From assembly GCA_016218715.1 (NCBI GenBank), contig JACRDG010000099.1, forward strand, positions 21,880 to 85,879: DNA of 64,000 nt. The letters run 5' to 3'. This document shows positions 25,569 to 34,569 of the stretch, in pieces. Origin of the DNA: Desulfomonile tiedjei (GTDB lineage Bacteria > Desulfobacterota > Desulfomonilia > Desulfomonilales > Desulfomonilaceae). Under the pieces are notes generated by a model that searched no databases, was not told the origin of the DNA, and saw nothing but the letters and a program-made list of their open reading frames with translations. Position numbers and translations under genes: made by a program. Within the stretch, counting starts at the first letter, position 1; every line of letters begins with the position of its first letter.

Positions 25569-26564
25569 ATGAACGACAAATGGACGAGAGACAAACTGCT
25601 CGAACTGGGCGGCGGGTTTCGGATCTGCCGAATTTTCCTGAGTGCCGTGGAATTGGACCTGTTTTCCAAGCTCCGCCAAACCCCCAGGACCGTCGATGCC
25701 CTCGCCGTGGATGAAGGATGGGACCCCCGCGGCCTCCGAATCCTTATGGATGCGCTGGTGTCGCAGGGGCTGCTGTCCAAGGACAGTCACGGTGAATACG
25801 CCGTACCGGAGGCCCTGGCCGAGTGGCTCACCGGGGACGGGGAGGAGACGATCCTTCCCATGACGTTGCATCAAAGCCACCTCTGGAGCAGCTGGTCGCG
25901 GCTCACGGAGATTGTTCGCACCGGGATGAACCCCAAAATCGTGCCTGAAAAGAAGCGGTCGCGCGAGGAGCTGGAAAGCTTCATCGGTGCCATGCACGTG
26001 GTCGGTCGCGCCATGGCGGCAAAGATCGCGGACTCAGTCGACCTGTCACCGTTCACGCGTATGCTGGATGTGGGAGGAGGATCGGGAACCTACCTGATCG
26101 CCTTCCTCACGAAAGCCCCCCACTTGACGGGAACGCTGTTCGATATTCCCGACGTGGTGGAACTGGCCAAAAAACGCTTGACCGAAAGCGGGTTCATCGA
26201 CCGTGTCGAGCTGAAGGTCGGTGATTACAACAAAGACCCGCTGCCCCGCGGCCACGACCTCGCTTTGCTCTCCGCGGTGATTCATATCAACTCTCGGGAG
26301 CAGAACAAGGTCCTCTACGCCAATGTGTTCAACAGCCTCGACCCGGGAGGCACGATCCTCATCCGGGACCACATTATGGATGCAACGCGCACGGTCCCGC
26401 CGGATGGAGCGATCTTTGCGGTGAACATGCTCACGGCAACGAGCGAAGGAGACACGTACCCGTTTGACGAGATCAAGGAAGACCTTGAATCGGTCGGCTT
26501 CCGGGATGTGCGATCGATCCGAGACGGCGGGCATATGGATCAGCTCGTCGCCGCGGTGAGGTGA
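25569..26564 (+). CDS. SAM-dependent O-methyltransferase-like protein with dimerisation domain
   Basis: 331 residues of the plant-COMT/bacterial small-molecule methyltransferase type. The N-terminal winged-helix dimerisation domain (about 1-90) includes RICRIFLSAVELDLFSKL and RGLRILMDALVSQGLLSK. The Rossmann SAM domain has motif I MLDVGGGSGTYLIAF, then TLFDIPDVVELAKKRL and VKLKVGDYNKDPLP-like motif II. The usual catalytic His region reads LSAVIHINSREQNKVLYANVF. Substrate unknown; relatives act on tetrapyrroles, quinones or polyketides, and no biosynthetic cluster surrounds it. A gaaggaac site precedes the ATG. Confidence 0.82.
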   Translation: MNDKWTRDKLLELGGGFRICRIFLSAVELDLFSKLRQTPRTVDALAVDEGWDPRGLRILMDALVSQGLLSKDSHGEYAVPEALAEWLTGDGEETILPMTLHQSHLWSSWSRLTEIVRTGMNPKIVPEKKRSREELESFIGAMHVVGRAMAAKIADSVDLSPFTRMLDVGGGSGTYLIAFLTKAPHLTGTLFDIPDVVELAKKRLTESGFIDRVELKVGDYNKDPLPRGHDLALLSAVIHINSREQNKVLYANVFNSLDPGGTILIRDHIMDATRTVPPDGAIFAVNMLTATSEGDTYPFDEIKEDLESVGFRDVRSIRDGGHMDQLVAAVR

Positions 26565-26746
26565 AAGAGCCTCATGGGAAGGTGTACTCCGAGGCAGTCG
26601 CATCGGTGCTAACCAAAACAAGGGTAAGCTCCCGGCTAGATGGGGAGACTCCCAAGGGTTTGCCCGTGGGCGGAGGTAGCGACCGGTGTTGTGAGAAAGC
26701 ACCAGCTCCGAATCCATTACTTTTGGAAAGTCCCATCCGCCCGTCT

Positions 26747-26817
26747 CGTCACCCCGGCGGAGGCCGGGGTCCAGAAGATGTGTGAAAGCCTGGATTCCGG
26801 CCTTCGCCGGAATGACG
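26747..26817. repeat. Inverted pair of 28-bp REP-like palindromes
   Basis: cgtcaccccggcggaggccggggtccag (26747-26774) and, inverted, ctggattccggccttcgccggaatgacg (26790-26817). Each unit is itself palindromic around CCGGC-GCCGG. This resembles the widespread CGTCATTCCGGCGAAGGCCGGAATCCAG dispersed element. It lies in the gene-free 26565-26967 gap. Confidence 0.75.
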
Positions 26818-26907
26818 GACGGAGGAACGGCCGAGTTTCAAGTTAACGCCTATGCTCCCATGGGGAGAAGGGACCCTCAAACCGACTCGCAATCCAAAGA
26901 GTGAATT

Positions 26908-26952
26908 TGGGGAGGAACCCTTTTCTCAAAGGTTCTCCCCAGATTTTTTTTT
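26908..26952 (+). terminator. Rho-independent terminator (GGGG-AAC family, copy 2)
   Basis: TGGGGAGgaACC-cttttctcaaa-GGTTCTCCCCA followed by AGA and nine T residues: a textbook terminator for plus-strand transcription from the O-methyltransferase side, just before the convergent cytochrome gene's stop. The stem core matches the hairpins at 24302 and 52106. Confidence 0.8.
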
Positions 26953-26967
26953 GAACGCGAACCGGTC

Positions 26968-28368
26968 CTAAAGTGCTCGCATAAACGCGACCAGGTCTTT
27001 CTTTTCTTGAGCGGTCAGCTTGAGCTGCTGAATCATGTTGAAGAACTCTACCGTATCCTCCAGGGTCAACAAGCGACCGTCGTGAAGATACGGGGGCGAG
27101 TCCTTGATGCCTCTGAGCGGAAACGTCTTGATCGGCCCGTCAGCGGAAGCCATTCTCCCATTGATCATGCGAGGCTTATAGAAGCGCTCCGTTCTGAGGT
27201 TGTGCATGAGGTTGTCGGTGTAATAGGGAGCTGGATGACATACCGCGCATTTGGCTTTACCGAAGAAGATTGCCTCCCCTTTCATCTCGGACTCGGTCGC
27301 CTTCTTCGGATCGAGCCTGCCATAGATATCCAACTTGGGGGCTGGCGGAAAATCGAAGAGTTCTTGAACTTCCGCCATGAAGTGAACCTGACTCCCCCGT
27401 TCCAGGATGTTCACCCCCTTCTTGGTGGCTATGACGGGGTCTCCGTCGAAATAGGCGGCCCGTTGTTCAAATTCCGTGAAATCCTCAACGCTCTTCAAAG
27501 CTCGTTGGGAACCGAACAGCCGCTGGATGTTCACTCCCCTCAGCGGAGGCGTATCGAGGCGGTGCCGGAATTCCTGCGGTCGGATATCCCCCACGAGGTG
27601 CGTTGCGCCATTGGTGTGCCCGTTCACGTGACAATCGAAGCAGGTGACCCCTCGGCTGGGCTTGGCCGAACGTCGGTCGTCCGTTTGATTGAATTGCTGC
27701 TGCGGAAAAGGGGTCACAAGCAGGCGAAGCCCTTCGAGCTGCTTCGGGTTCAGGATACCGTTGAAAAGCTCGAAGAAGTTCTCGATGGTCACGAGTTTGC
27801 CCTGTGAGACATCTCCGAGATCGGGGCGCGTTGTGAGGTAGATGGGAGGCGGGAATTCAGGCAGCAGATGCTCCGGTAGGTCGAATTCCAGGTCGAACCG
27901 CGTCAGATCCCGTGCTTCCTGCTTCTTGATCTCGTCGATGTGCTTCTTGGGGAAGAGCATCCCCCCTTCAGGATGATTGGGATGGGGAAGGGGGAAGAGC
28001 CCTGCAGGGAAGACATCCTTCTCCTTGATTTCTTCCGGAGTCATCTCCGCAAGCTTTTCCCAGGTCATTTCGGCGGGGAGCTTGATCCTGACCCCCTCCT
28101 GGACCGGCTTGCCGCGGGACATGGTGGCGTCTCTTGCCGGGTGATCGCCGAGGTCGTACCGCGAGTTGAGGAGGTCCATGTGTCGTTTCATGATCTCCGG
28201 TTTTGCCGCGGTCATACGTTTCATGATGGAGTCGAAGGGTTCCGTGATCACTACGGGAGAATAGCTCGATTTCTGCGAGGCCGTCTCAGCGAAGGCCAGG
28301 GCCAAAGCCATCAGCAGCGAGCAGACGATTATCCAGGTCAAAAAAGATAGTCTTCCCGTGGTCTTCAT
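26968..28368 (-). CDS. Exported di-haem c-type cytochrome, MauG/cytochrome c peroxidase-like
   Basis: 466 residues. A signal peptide (MKTTGRLSFLTWIIVCSLLMALALAFAE) routes it to the periplasm. Two c-haem sites, CFDCH (about residue 240) and CAVCH (about 380), are 140 residues apart, as in the CCP/MauG superfamily. The C-terminal stretch YYTDNLMHNLRTERFYKPR...TFPLRGIKDSPPYLHDGRLLTLEDTVEFFN is the typical second-haem-domain ending. The first 200 residues are unlike classical CcpA, so it is a divergent member; peroxidase or electron-transfer activity is inferred. The ATG follows a gaaggaggaa site. Confidence 0.82.
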   Translation of the reverse strand: MKTTGRLSFLTWIIVCSLLMALALAFAETASQKSSYSPVVITEPFDSIMKRMTAAKPEIMKRHMDLLNSRYDLGDHPARDATMSRGKPVQEGVRIKLPAEMTWEKLAEMTPEEIKEKDVFPAGLFPLPHPNHPEGGMLFPKKHIDEIKKQEARDLTRFDLEFDLPEHLLPEFPPPIYLTTRPDLGDVSQGKLVTIENFFELFNGILNPKQLEGLRLLVTPFPQQQFNQTDDRRSAKPSRGVTCFDCHVNGHTNGATHLVGDIRPQEFRHRLDTPPLRGVNIQRLFGSQRALKSVEDFTEFEQRAAYFDGDPVIATKKGVNILERGSQVHFMAEVQELFDFPPAPKLDIYGRLDPKKATESEMKGEAIFFGKAKCAVCHPAPYYTDNLMHNLRTERFYKPRMINGRMASADGPIKTFPLRGIKDSPPYLHDGRLLTLEDTVEFFNMIQQLKLTAQEKKDLVAFMRAL

Positions 28369-28830
28369 TCGTCAGATTCCTCCTTCTTTCAATTTCATCG
28401 GAGACGGTAGAAGGTCAGGGGGCAATCCCGTCCGGTCACTCTCACATCCCACCACTCAGCCTCCGCTGGGACGGTCATGGATGCGGGAATCGTTCAGCTG
28501 CAGCGCCCACATTCGCCAGCTGTTTTCTTCCCCTCGGTGATGCCGCGCTGCCGCGAAAGATCTGCGCGCCGGCATCGGTTGTTGACTCGCGTTAACCTGG
28601 TCTTTCCACTGCTGCTCCCCCCACTTGCCTCGGTCTATTTGAATGGAGCGTCGAACTGCCACGAGCATCGGTTTGTTGACGTCATGACAGGGTCCCCGGG
28701 GAACATTCAAGTACAATCATAGCAGTTAGAGGGGAGTCAGGGAAGCGGTGGGACGATGCGCGGTAGCGGCCGAGGGTGAACTCGCATCCGTTCGGGCTGC
28801 GCAGGCTGGCTCAGGGGGCTGGGTTCCGCG
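28369..28830. other. Gene-free gap of about 460 bp
   Basis: Only short overlapping ORFs on both strands with no ribosome sites or recognisable products (28456-28716, 28477-28722, 28776-29036). No clear hairpin with a T-run. It should carry the promoter of the minus-strand cytochrome gene, which I cannot place with confidence. Confidence 0.4.
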
Positions 28831-29100
28831 CTAGAACATCTCGTCCGATTCGTCCGGATCGTCCGATACGTGCCCTCGGGTGTAGAGGGTCTTGTAGCGC
28901 TCCTCCAATTCGGGAAGGTCGAAACAGCCGCTACATTCCTGACCTTCTTCAGGTACAGCCGCTTCTATCCTCACTTCGAGGCCCAGTGACTCGTACACTT
29001 CCTTCATCTCGGACAGGCGAGGCTCTTCCGCGGTGAAGCGTCGTTCCCATCCTTCTTGAGTGAGTTTCTTGTGCCGTTCCCTCATCTGTTCACGGTCCAT
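28831..29100 (-). CDS. Small acidic protein with CxxC (89 aa), unknown
   Basis: ATG 29100 with a GAGGGG site; the ORF's first eight residues (to 29124) are optional. The sequence starts with a charged helix (MDREQMRERHKKLTQEGWERRFTAEEP) and contains LGLEVRIEAAVPEEGQECSGCFDL, ending in a very acidic tail DDPDESDEMF. The ECSGCF motif could hold a metal with a partner or act as a redox pair. It lies 89 bases downstream of the LPS kinase gene on the same strand. Family not recognised. Confidence 0.6.
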   Translation of the reverse strand: MDREQMRERHKKLTQEGWERRFTAEEPRLSEMKEVYESLGLEVRIEAAVPEEGQECSGCFDLPELEERYKTLYTRGHVSDDPDESDEMF

Positions 29101-29189
29101 CACAAGCCCCTCGGATGACTGCATCCCCTATCCAGACTGTTCCGGCATCGCTCTTGGGTAACTTCTCGTATGGAGACGAGGGCGCGGTA

Positions 29190-30095
29190 TTACCGCTCCC
29201 ATTGCTCCTTGACATCCCCGTCGAAGCCCACGTACAGGATTTCCTTTCCTCGTGCTGCGGCCAGGACAGCGCGGGCCGTATTCCGCCTCTCCTCAGGGGT
29301 CAACCCCATGTGCAAGGCGTACTCACCGAGGAATCGGAGCCGGTCGGTGGCTCGCAGCGCTAAAGGAGTAGACAAGAAAATCTGGAGCAGGTTCTTGATC
29401 CGTTTCCGCTCCGGAACCTCCCAGTACTCGCGGACCGCGTCATAATCCAGGAGAAAGAACCGGGGCATGTGCGGTTCGAGATTGGCTTGAGCGCAGGCTC
29501 GCGGGTTCTGATGCTCTCCAGACTCCCGCGGTAATGCATCCCGAGAAATGAGAATGTTGCAGGTCTTCAGGTCCGAGTGAAAGATCCCCGCCGCGTGCAT
29601 GCATCCGATAAACCGCCCGAACAGGACCGTGAATTCTCTTTTCTCGGAAATGGGCCAGTTGTCGCGTTCTCTGCCCAGGATGTACCGGTCCATCTCCGTG
29701 GCATGCGGGATGACTTCCATCACAACCCATTCCGACCGCGTCAGGCCCGCCCGTTTCTCTCTGACGTAAGCCAGGGGCGCTGCGGCTCCGACACGGGCGT
29801 CGGTGAGTCGCCATCCGTTTCGGTACGTTCGCCATCCTTGAGTCGGTCGGAATAAACCCTTTATCGCGTGACGCCACCCTCGCCAGCGGAACTCCTTGAC
29901 GCAGACCGTCGGAAAGCCGGCGATCTCCACAAGCGTTACCGCACTCTCCGGGCTGTCTTTCATGACCGACCCGGATTTGACGGCGAGCTGGCGGCCATGC
30001 TCCTCAATGCACGACCGGACAAAATCAGGCAGGAGGTCGTCCTGCGCGTCGAGAATCCGCGTGGCTGTCGGATGAATTTTCAGGGACAGGCTCAA
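29190..30095 (-). CDS. Lipopolysaccharide kinase (Kdo/WaaP/InaA family)
   Basis: 301 residues of the eukaryotic-like kinase fold used on LPS core sugars. The catalytic loop is HSDLKTCNILI and the metal-binding Asp is in FFLLDYDAVREY; an N-terminal VCVKEFRWRG supplies the ATP-binding Lys. It probably phosphorylates a Kdo or heptose of the core. The only start in the correct region is TTG 30095, overlapping a gggag site too closely, so the exact start is uncertain. It follows the glycosyltransferase gene by four bases, so the two are coupled. Confidence 0.8.
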   Translation of the reverse strand: MSLSLKIHPTATRILDAQDDLLPDFVRSCIEEHGRQLAVKSGSVMKDSPESAVTLVEIAGFPTVCVKEFRWRGWRHAIKGLFRPTQGWRTYRNGWRLTDARVGAAAPLAYVREKRAGLTRSEWVVMEVIPHATEMDRYILGRERDNWPISEKREFTVLFGRFIGCMHAAGIFHSDLKTCNILISRDALPRESGEHQNPRACAQANLEPHMPRFFLLDYDAVREYWEVPERKRIKNLLQIFLSTPLALRATDRLRFLGEYALHMGLTPEERRNTARAVLAAARGKEILYVGFDGDVKEQWER

Positions 30096-30099
30096 CTCC

Positions 30100-30996
30100 C
30101 TATCCGTTCGTCCGGTTGAGAATACCGCAGGCGTGCATGATCCTGTATTTGAGGTAATAGCGCCAGCTTCTCAGACGCAGGGGGGTCCTGCGGACCGAAC
30201 TGCGGAACCACTTCAGGGCTTCCGTGAGATCTCCGGCCTTGACATGGGCACGGCCGAAGGAGATGTCGTGATCGGACATAGTCCGAAGAAAAACCGGGCG
30301 CGGGATACGCTCGGGGTCGTAGTTCTTCATGAGGATATCGTACGTATCGGTCCGAACGCCGATCCGATTGTGGCTCGTGTTGGACTCATAGAAGCGGATG
30401 AACACGAGCGGCTGGTCATAATAAGCGATGGGATACGCGGCAGCGATCTTGAGCCAGACGTCGAATTCGTCTGCAAAGCGATAAGAGGGCGGAAAGCCCT
30501 TAATCTCCTCAAACACCTCTTTTCGGATCATGACGGAAGACGTGTGGATGAAACTCTCCGCGAACTCCTTGACGAGAAGGTCCCCCTTGATCCACGCCGC
30601 ACGCCGCGGACGTCCATGGTGCTTTCCCAATCGCACGTGGCGAGTCGCCACCAATCCCACGTCCGCGTTTGCCGCGACGAATTTCGCCTGAACCTCGAGT
30701 TTCTCGGGCGCCCAGAGATCGTCATGATCCAGAAACGCGAACCATCGGCCGCGCGCTATGGCCGCCCCGTTGTTCCTGGAGGTCGCGATGCCCTGGTTTT
30801 CCTGTTCCAGCACCCGGAGATCGGTCTGCGCCGCGAGCCATTCGGTGGTACCGTCACCGGAGCCGTCGTTCACCACAATAATCTCGAAATCTCGAAAGGT
30901 CTGTTGCCGCACAGACGCTACCGTCTCCTTCAACAGCTCCAATCGGTTGAAGGTGGGAATAATCACACTGACGAACGGCGGCTTATCTGAAGGCAT
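30100..30996 (-). CDS. Family 2 glycosyltransferase
   Basis: 298 residues, GT-A fold. The N-terminal SVIIPTFNRLELLKETVASVRQQTFRDFEIIVVNDGSGDGT and the metal-binding DHDD in WFAFLDHDDLWAPEKLEVQ are diagnostic. The C-terminal 90 residues contain a TPR-like SFGRAHVKAGDLTEALKWFRSSV segment. Probably adds a sugar to LPS core or O-antigen, judged from the LPS kinase directly downstream and waaF upstream. ATG 30996 has only a weak ribosome site. Confidence 0.88.
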   Translation of the reverse strand: MPSDKPPFVSVIIPTFNRLELLKETVASVRQQTFRDFEIIVVNDGSGDGTTEWLAAQTDLRVLEQENQGIATSRNNGAAIARGRWFAFLDHDDLWAPEKLEVQAKFVAANADVGLVATRHVRLGKHHGRPRRAAWIKGDLLVKEFAESFIHTSSVMIRKEVFEEIKGFPPSYRFADEFDVWLKIAAAYPIAYYDQPLVFIRFYESNTSHNRIGVRTDTYDILMKNYDPERIPRPVFLRTMSDHDISFGRAHVKAGDLTEALKWFRSSVRRTPLRLRSWRYYLKYRIMHACGILNRTNG

Positions 30997-31055
30997 GTGA
31001 AACCGGTTTCAAGACCTCGGAAGCGGTTCAAGCAGTGCAGGAGGCTACTTCTTGA

Positions 31056-31088
31056 GAGAAGGCGCTTCGCGTGTGACGAAGCCTTCTC
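31056..31088. terminator. Hairpin between waaF and the glycosyltransferase gene
   Basis: gagaaggcgcttcg-cgtgtg-acgaagccttctc: a strong stem with a one-base asymmetry. No T-run on either strand, so it is a weak terminator or RNA-stability element. A second small stem (cctttcc...ggaaagg) follows. Confidence 0.4.
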
Positions 31089-31139
31089 GCCGTTGCCCTT
31101 TCCCCCACACGCGGAAAGGGTTCAGCGAGATAGGAGTCC

Positions 31140-32252
31140 CTACAGAGAAGCCCGGCGATGACCTGCTTGCAGGCGGTTCGCTGCTAGTAGCTCTTCCGCC
31201 TTCTCCAACACCGCTTCAGGGGTGATGCTTCTCATACAGGGATGGTCGGGCAGCGGGCAGCGGTAGTGACGGCATGGCGCGCACGTCGCGGTCCCTTGAA
31301 TGATGGCCGCCTGCGGCCCGTACGGCGCGGTGGCCCCCGGCACGGTCGGACCGAACACGGTCAAGACTCGGGACGACGCTGCCACCGCGAGATGGGCGCT
31401 CCCCGTGTCGTTGGAAATGACCATTTCCCCGAGTCTCATTACCGCCATCGAGACCATCATGTCTGCCTTTCCCGCGAGGTTCACCGCTCCGGCGAGGCTC
31501 ATGCCGGAAATGATGTCCGTCACGAGATCTCGCTCGGCCGGAGCTCCCAAAAAAACGACCGAGGCTTTGAGTCGCTCCATGAGGAGGTCCGCCAATCGAG
31601 AAAAGTAATCCTTGGGCCACCTCTTCGCTTCGGAGTTCACAGAGCCGGGACACAGACAGAGAACAGGACGCGTCACGTCCGCCCCTTCGGAAAGGAGGAG
31701 TTCCCGTGCGCGCTGGAGACTACTTTCTCCGAGAGAAACCGAGCAGTCCGGCGCGTCCGAGGCCGAATGGCCGTCCAAGCCGAAACGCTTAGCAACGAAG
31801 TCCGTGATGGCAAGATAGTAGAAGACCTGATGTTTAAGTCGGATCTCATGAGTGAGCGGAACCTTGACGTTCAGCAACGGCCCGCGCAGGTCGGTCGGGT
31901 AACCGAGTCGCACCGGGATCCCAGCCAACCATGCCGTCAATGCGCTCTCGAAGGCGTTCTGGAAGAGAACGGCCATGTCGAACTTCAGGCCGGCAAGTCT
32001 CCGGCTCATGACCACGGGTCGCCTCAGGACGCCTCCGCGATCGCGGTCGAAGATGATGACCTCATCGGGGACCTCTGTGGCTCGGAGGAGGGGTTCCAAA
32101 CCCGGAGCGGCCCAGATACAAATCTCCGATGACGGGAAGATTCTCCTGAGTTCCCTTAGAGCCGGGACGCTCATCACCGTGTCGCCGACCCAGTTGGTCC
32201 CACGAACCACGATGCGAGAGGGAATGGGAGGCCGCCCGAGCCCGCGTTTCAT
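31140..32252 (-). CDS. waaF: Lipopolysaccharide heptosyltransferase II-type GT9
   Basis: 370 residues of GT-B glycosyltransferase family 9. The N-terminal VVRGTNWVGDTVMSVPALRELRRIFP is the WaaF signature, and the C-terminal domain has CPGSVNSEAKRWPKDYFSRLADLL, then ISNDTGSAHLAVAASSRVLTVFGPT. The CAPCRHYRCPLPDHPCM segment is typical of WaaF near the end. It transfers L-glycero-D-manno-heptose to the LPS inner core at the cytoplasmic membrane face. Trm112-like gene 53 bases upstream may be in the same transcript. Confidence 0.9.
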   Translation of the reverse strand: MKRGLGRPPIPSRIVVRGTNWVGDTVMSVPALRELRRIFPSSEICIWAAPGLEPLLRATEVPDEVIIFDRDRGGVLRRPVVMSRRLAGLKFDMAVLFQNAFESALTAWLAGIPVRLGYPTDLRGPLLNVKVPLTHEIRLKHQVFYYLAITDFVAKRFGLDGHSASDAPDCSVSLGESSLQRARELLLSEGADVTRPVLCLCPGSVNSEAKRWPKDYFSRLADLLMERLKASVVFLGAPAERDLVTDIISGMSLAGAVNLAGKADMMVSMAVMRLGEMVISNDTGSAHLAVAASSRVLTVFGPTVPGATAPYGPQAAIIQGTATCAPCRHYRCPLPDHPCMRSITPEAVLEKAEELLAANRLQAGHRRASL

Positions 32253-32305
32253 GTTACCGTCGTCCCTGCAAGTCTTTGTACCATGCCACGTCGCGGAGAC
32301 CGTTC

Positions 32306-32494
32306 CTAAGAGCCGGCTTCGGTCTTGTCCAACGGGATTGCCTCATCGATGAGCATAATCGGGATATCGTCTTTGATGAGGTACTTCAAATGGCACGCGT
32401 GGCAGATCAGGCCATCGCTGTTATCGGTGAGGACCAGGTCTCCCTTGCATTTAGGGCAGACGAGAATTTCCAACAACTTCTGGTTTACAGCCAT
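32306..32494 (-). CDS. Trm112-family small zinc protein (YcaR-like)
   Basis: 62 residues: MAVNQKLLEILVCPKCKGDLVLTDNSDGLICHACHLKYLIKDDIPIMLIDEA. Two CxxC-type knuckles (CPKC, CHAC) and the IPIMLxDEA ending define the family. In bacteria it is often encoded beside LPS genes (lpxK/kdsB or, as here, waaF). In eukaryotes Trm112 activates methyltransferases; the bacterial role is unsettled. AGGTGA ribosome site before the ATG. Confidence 0.92.
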   Translation of the reverse strand: MAVNQKLLEILVCPKCKGDLVLTDNSDGLICHACHLKYLIKDDIPIMLIDEAIPLDKTEAGS

Positions 32495-32664
32495 AGGTCA
32501 CCTTGCAACGTCAACCTTTACCCGGCCTGCCCCGGAGTCCGACCTCTCCGGCATCGACGCTCCGAAACAACCACTCCCGGACACTTCCCGGTCGTACGGT
32601 TTATATAACGAGCCGGCAAAAGGCGCAAGGTCTCCCGCGATTTTCAATGCGCCGCACAGTACCA

Positions 32665-34569
32665 TTATGACGCGGGTTCGGATAATTCGTCTCCGGTGCG
32701 GTCTACACCGTACCCACCAAGGGCCATGACCCTGGACTTGAACGAGGCACCGCGCATGACATCGAGCAAAGTCAGTATCTTCTGGTCCGCGAGGTATTCT
32801 TCCGGGATGACCAGATCGTATTCCTCAGTCGCGACGGGGATGAAATCCAGACCGAGCGCTCTCGCCGCGGACAGCACTCCCATCCCCGCATCCGCGACGC
32901 CGGACAGGACCGCGACCGCCACCGAAGTATGTGTGTACTCCTCCATGCGGTAGCCTTTGATGCCCGAGGGGTCCAGGCTCGCGCGATCGAGATGGTAGTC
33001 CAGGAGCACCCTGGTTCCGGCACCTGCCTGACGGTTGATGAAGGTCACGTCGTCTCGCAGCAGATCCTCGAAGGTGGTGATTCCCTTGGGATTGCCTTTG
33101 CGAACGATGAAGCCTTGCTCTCGGGTTACTCCACGAAAGAGCTTCACCGGTATGTCCGGAATATACTTCCGGATGTAAGACCAGTTGTACACACCGGTTT
33201 CCAGGTCCAGCAGGTGAGAGGTGGCAAGATGAGCGCTGCGGCTCTTTAGAGCCATGAGCCCGCCAAGGCTCCCCACGTGGCTGGACGAAAGGAAGACGTT
33301 GTACGGAATGAGTTCGTCAGCCAAGACATCCAGCGTGAGATCGTGGCTCCCGATAATCACGACCGTCCGCTCGATCTGGGGAGCAGGCCTGAGCAGCTCA
33401 ACCGAAACGGCCGCAGCCTGTTCGATCCCCTCGCTGCTCGCGGGGATACGAATGATGCCGTCCGCCCTGGTGAGCGTTGTGATAGAACCGGCGCCCCTCG
33501 GTAATGGAGCGGCAACCACCCGTTCCCCCACTTTGCCGAGCTTCACCCGGAAAAACTCCTCACGGCCGAGCTTGGAAGTGACCTTCCTCGCAGTATGCGC
33601 CACGATGGATGGTCTGCGGTCCTGGGAGACCCCGAGCATGGTTTCCAGCACGGGCACACCGAAGACCTCGAAGGAGAGCACTGCTGAAACGGGAAACCCA
33701 GGATTACCCATGACCGGTTTCCCTTCCACCATGCCCAGGATGGTGGGTTTGCCGGGCATCATGGCCACACCGTGGACGAACACTTCGCCGAGTTCCCTGA
33801 TGGCGGCAGCGGTGAAATCTTCGCTCCCTGCGGAAGACCCCGCGTTGATAACTATCAGATGCGCATCGGAGCGGACGCCCTCCAGGATCGTCTGCTTCAC
33901 TACCTCAAATTGATCCTGAACAATGGAGTGCCGAACGGGTATCCCGCCCGCAGCTTCGACGATTCCGGCGAGAATGACAGTGTTGTACTCGACTATTTTG
34001 CCCGGCTCCGGTTCGCCGTGGACAAGGATCTCCGGAGCTACCAATTCGGACCCGGTCGGGATGAGGAGGACGCGCGGCTTCTCCTTGACCTCCACCGAGA
34101 GAACGCCCCCGGCCAGCAAGGCACCCATTTCGTACGCCGTGATGTGATGATGGCCCGGCAGAATCATCTCGGACGCGACGAAATCTTCGCCGACCCGCCG
34201 CACGTTTTGCCACGGGACTACTCCCTGTTCGATCTCGAAATTCTCGTCGTCCTGGAAATTTACGTTTTCGATTATGACGACAGCGTCGGTAGCCGGCGGC
34301 ATGGGGCGACCGGTATTCACCGGCCATGCCTCGCGGCCGATCCTCAAGGTAATCGGCGAATCCGGCCCGGCCCCGAAGGTGCGCTCCGCCTGGACCGCAA
34401 ACCCGTCCATGGCAGCAGCGTGGAAACTGGGTGAGGAAAGCCGCGCGTGTACCGGCGCGGCAGTGACGCGGCCCAATGCGTCCGTCACCGGGATACGTTC
34501 AGACCCGGGAAAGACGCTCCTGTTCAGACGCGCCAAGAAGATGGCCAGCGCTTCCGCCGGCGGCTTCAT
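32665..34569 (-). CDS. MoeA-like molybdopterin protein fused to a PBP-like domain
   Basis: 634 residues from ATG 34569 (MKPPAEALAIFLARLNRSVFPGSERIPVTDALGRVTAAPV). The MoeA part (1 to about 400) shows FHAAAMDGFAV, PTGSEL, VINAGSSAGSEDFT and NPGFPVSAVLSFEVF, a variant of the usual GLPGNPVSA. The C-terminal 220 residues are a PBP-like (LysR-substrate/molybdate-binding type) domain starting SHDLTLDVLADELI, with GSLGGLMALKSRSAHLATSHLLD and RQAGAGTRVLLDYHLD. MoeA inserts molybdenum or tungsten into molybdopterin; the extra domain may sense or deliver metal oxyanion or cofactor. The start overlaps the end of the upstream moeA by 71 bases. Confidence 0.88.
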   Translation of the reverse strand: MKPPAEALAIFLARLNRSVFPGSERIPVTDALGRVTAAPVHARLSSPSFHAAAMDGFAVQAERTFGAGPDSPITLRIGREAWPVNTGRPMPPATDAVVIIENVNFQDDENFEIEQGVVPWQNVRRVGEDFVASEMILPGHHHITAYEMGALLAGGVLSVEVKEKPRVLLIPTGSELVAPEILVHGEPEPGKIVEYNTVILAGIVEAAGGIPVRHSIVQDQFEVVKQTILEGVRSDAHLIVINAGSSAGSEDFTAAAIRELGEVFVHGVAMMPGKPTILGMVEGKPVMGNPGFPVSAVLSFEVFGVPVLETMLGVSQDRRPSIVAHTARKVTSKLGREEFFRVKLGKVGERVVAAPLPRGAGSITTLTRADGIIRIPASSEGIEQAAAVSVELLRPAPQIERTVVIIGSHDLTLDVLADELIPYNVFLSSSHVGSLGGLMALKSRSAHLATSHLLDLETGVYNWSYIRKYIPDIPVKLFRGVTREQGFIVRKGNPKGITTFEDLLRDDVTFINRQAGAGTRVLLDYHLDRASLDPSGIKGYRMEEYTHTSVAVAVLSGVADAGMGVLSAARALGLDFIPVATEEYDLVIPEEYLADQKILTLLDVMRGASFKSRVMALGGYGVDRTGDELSEPAS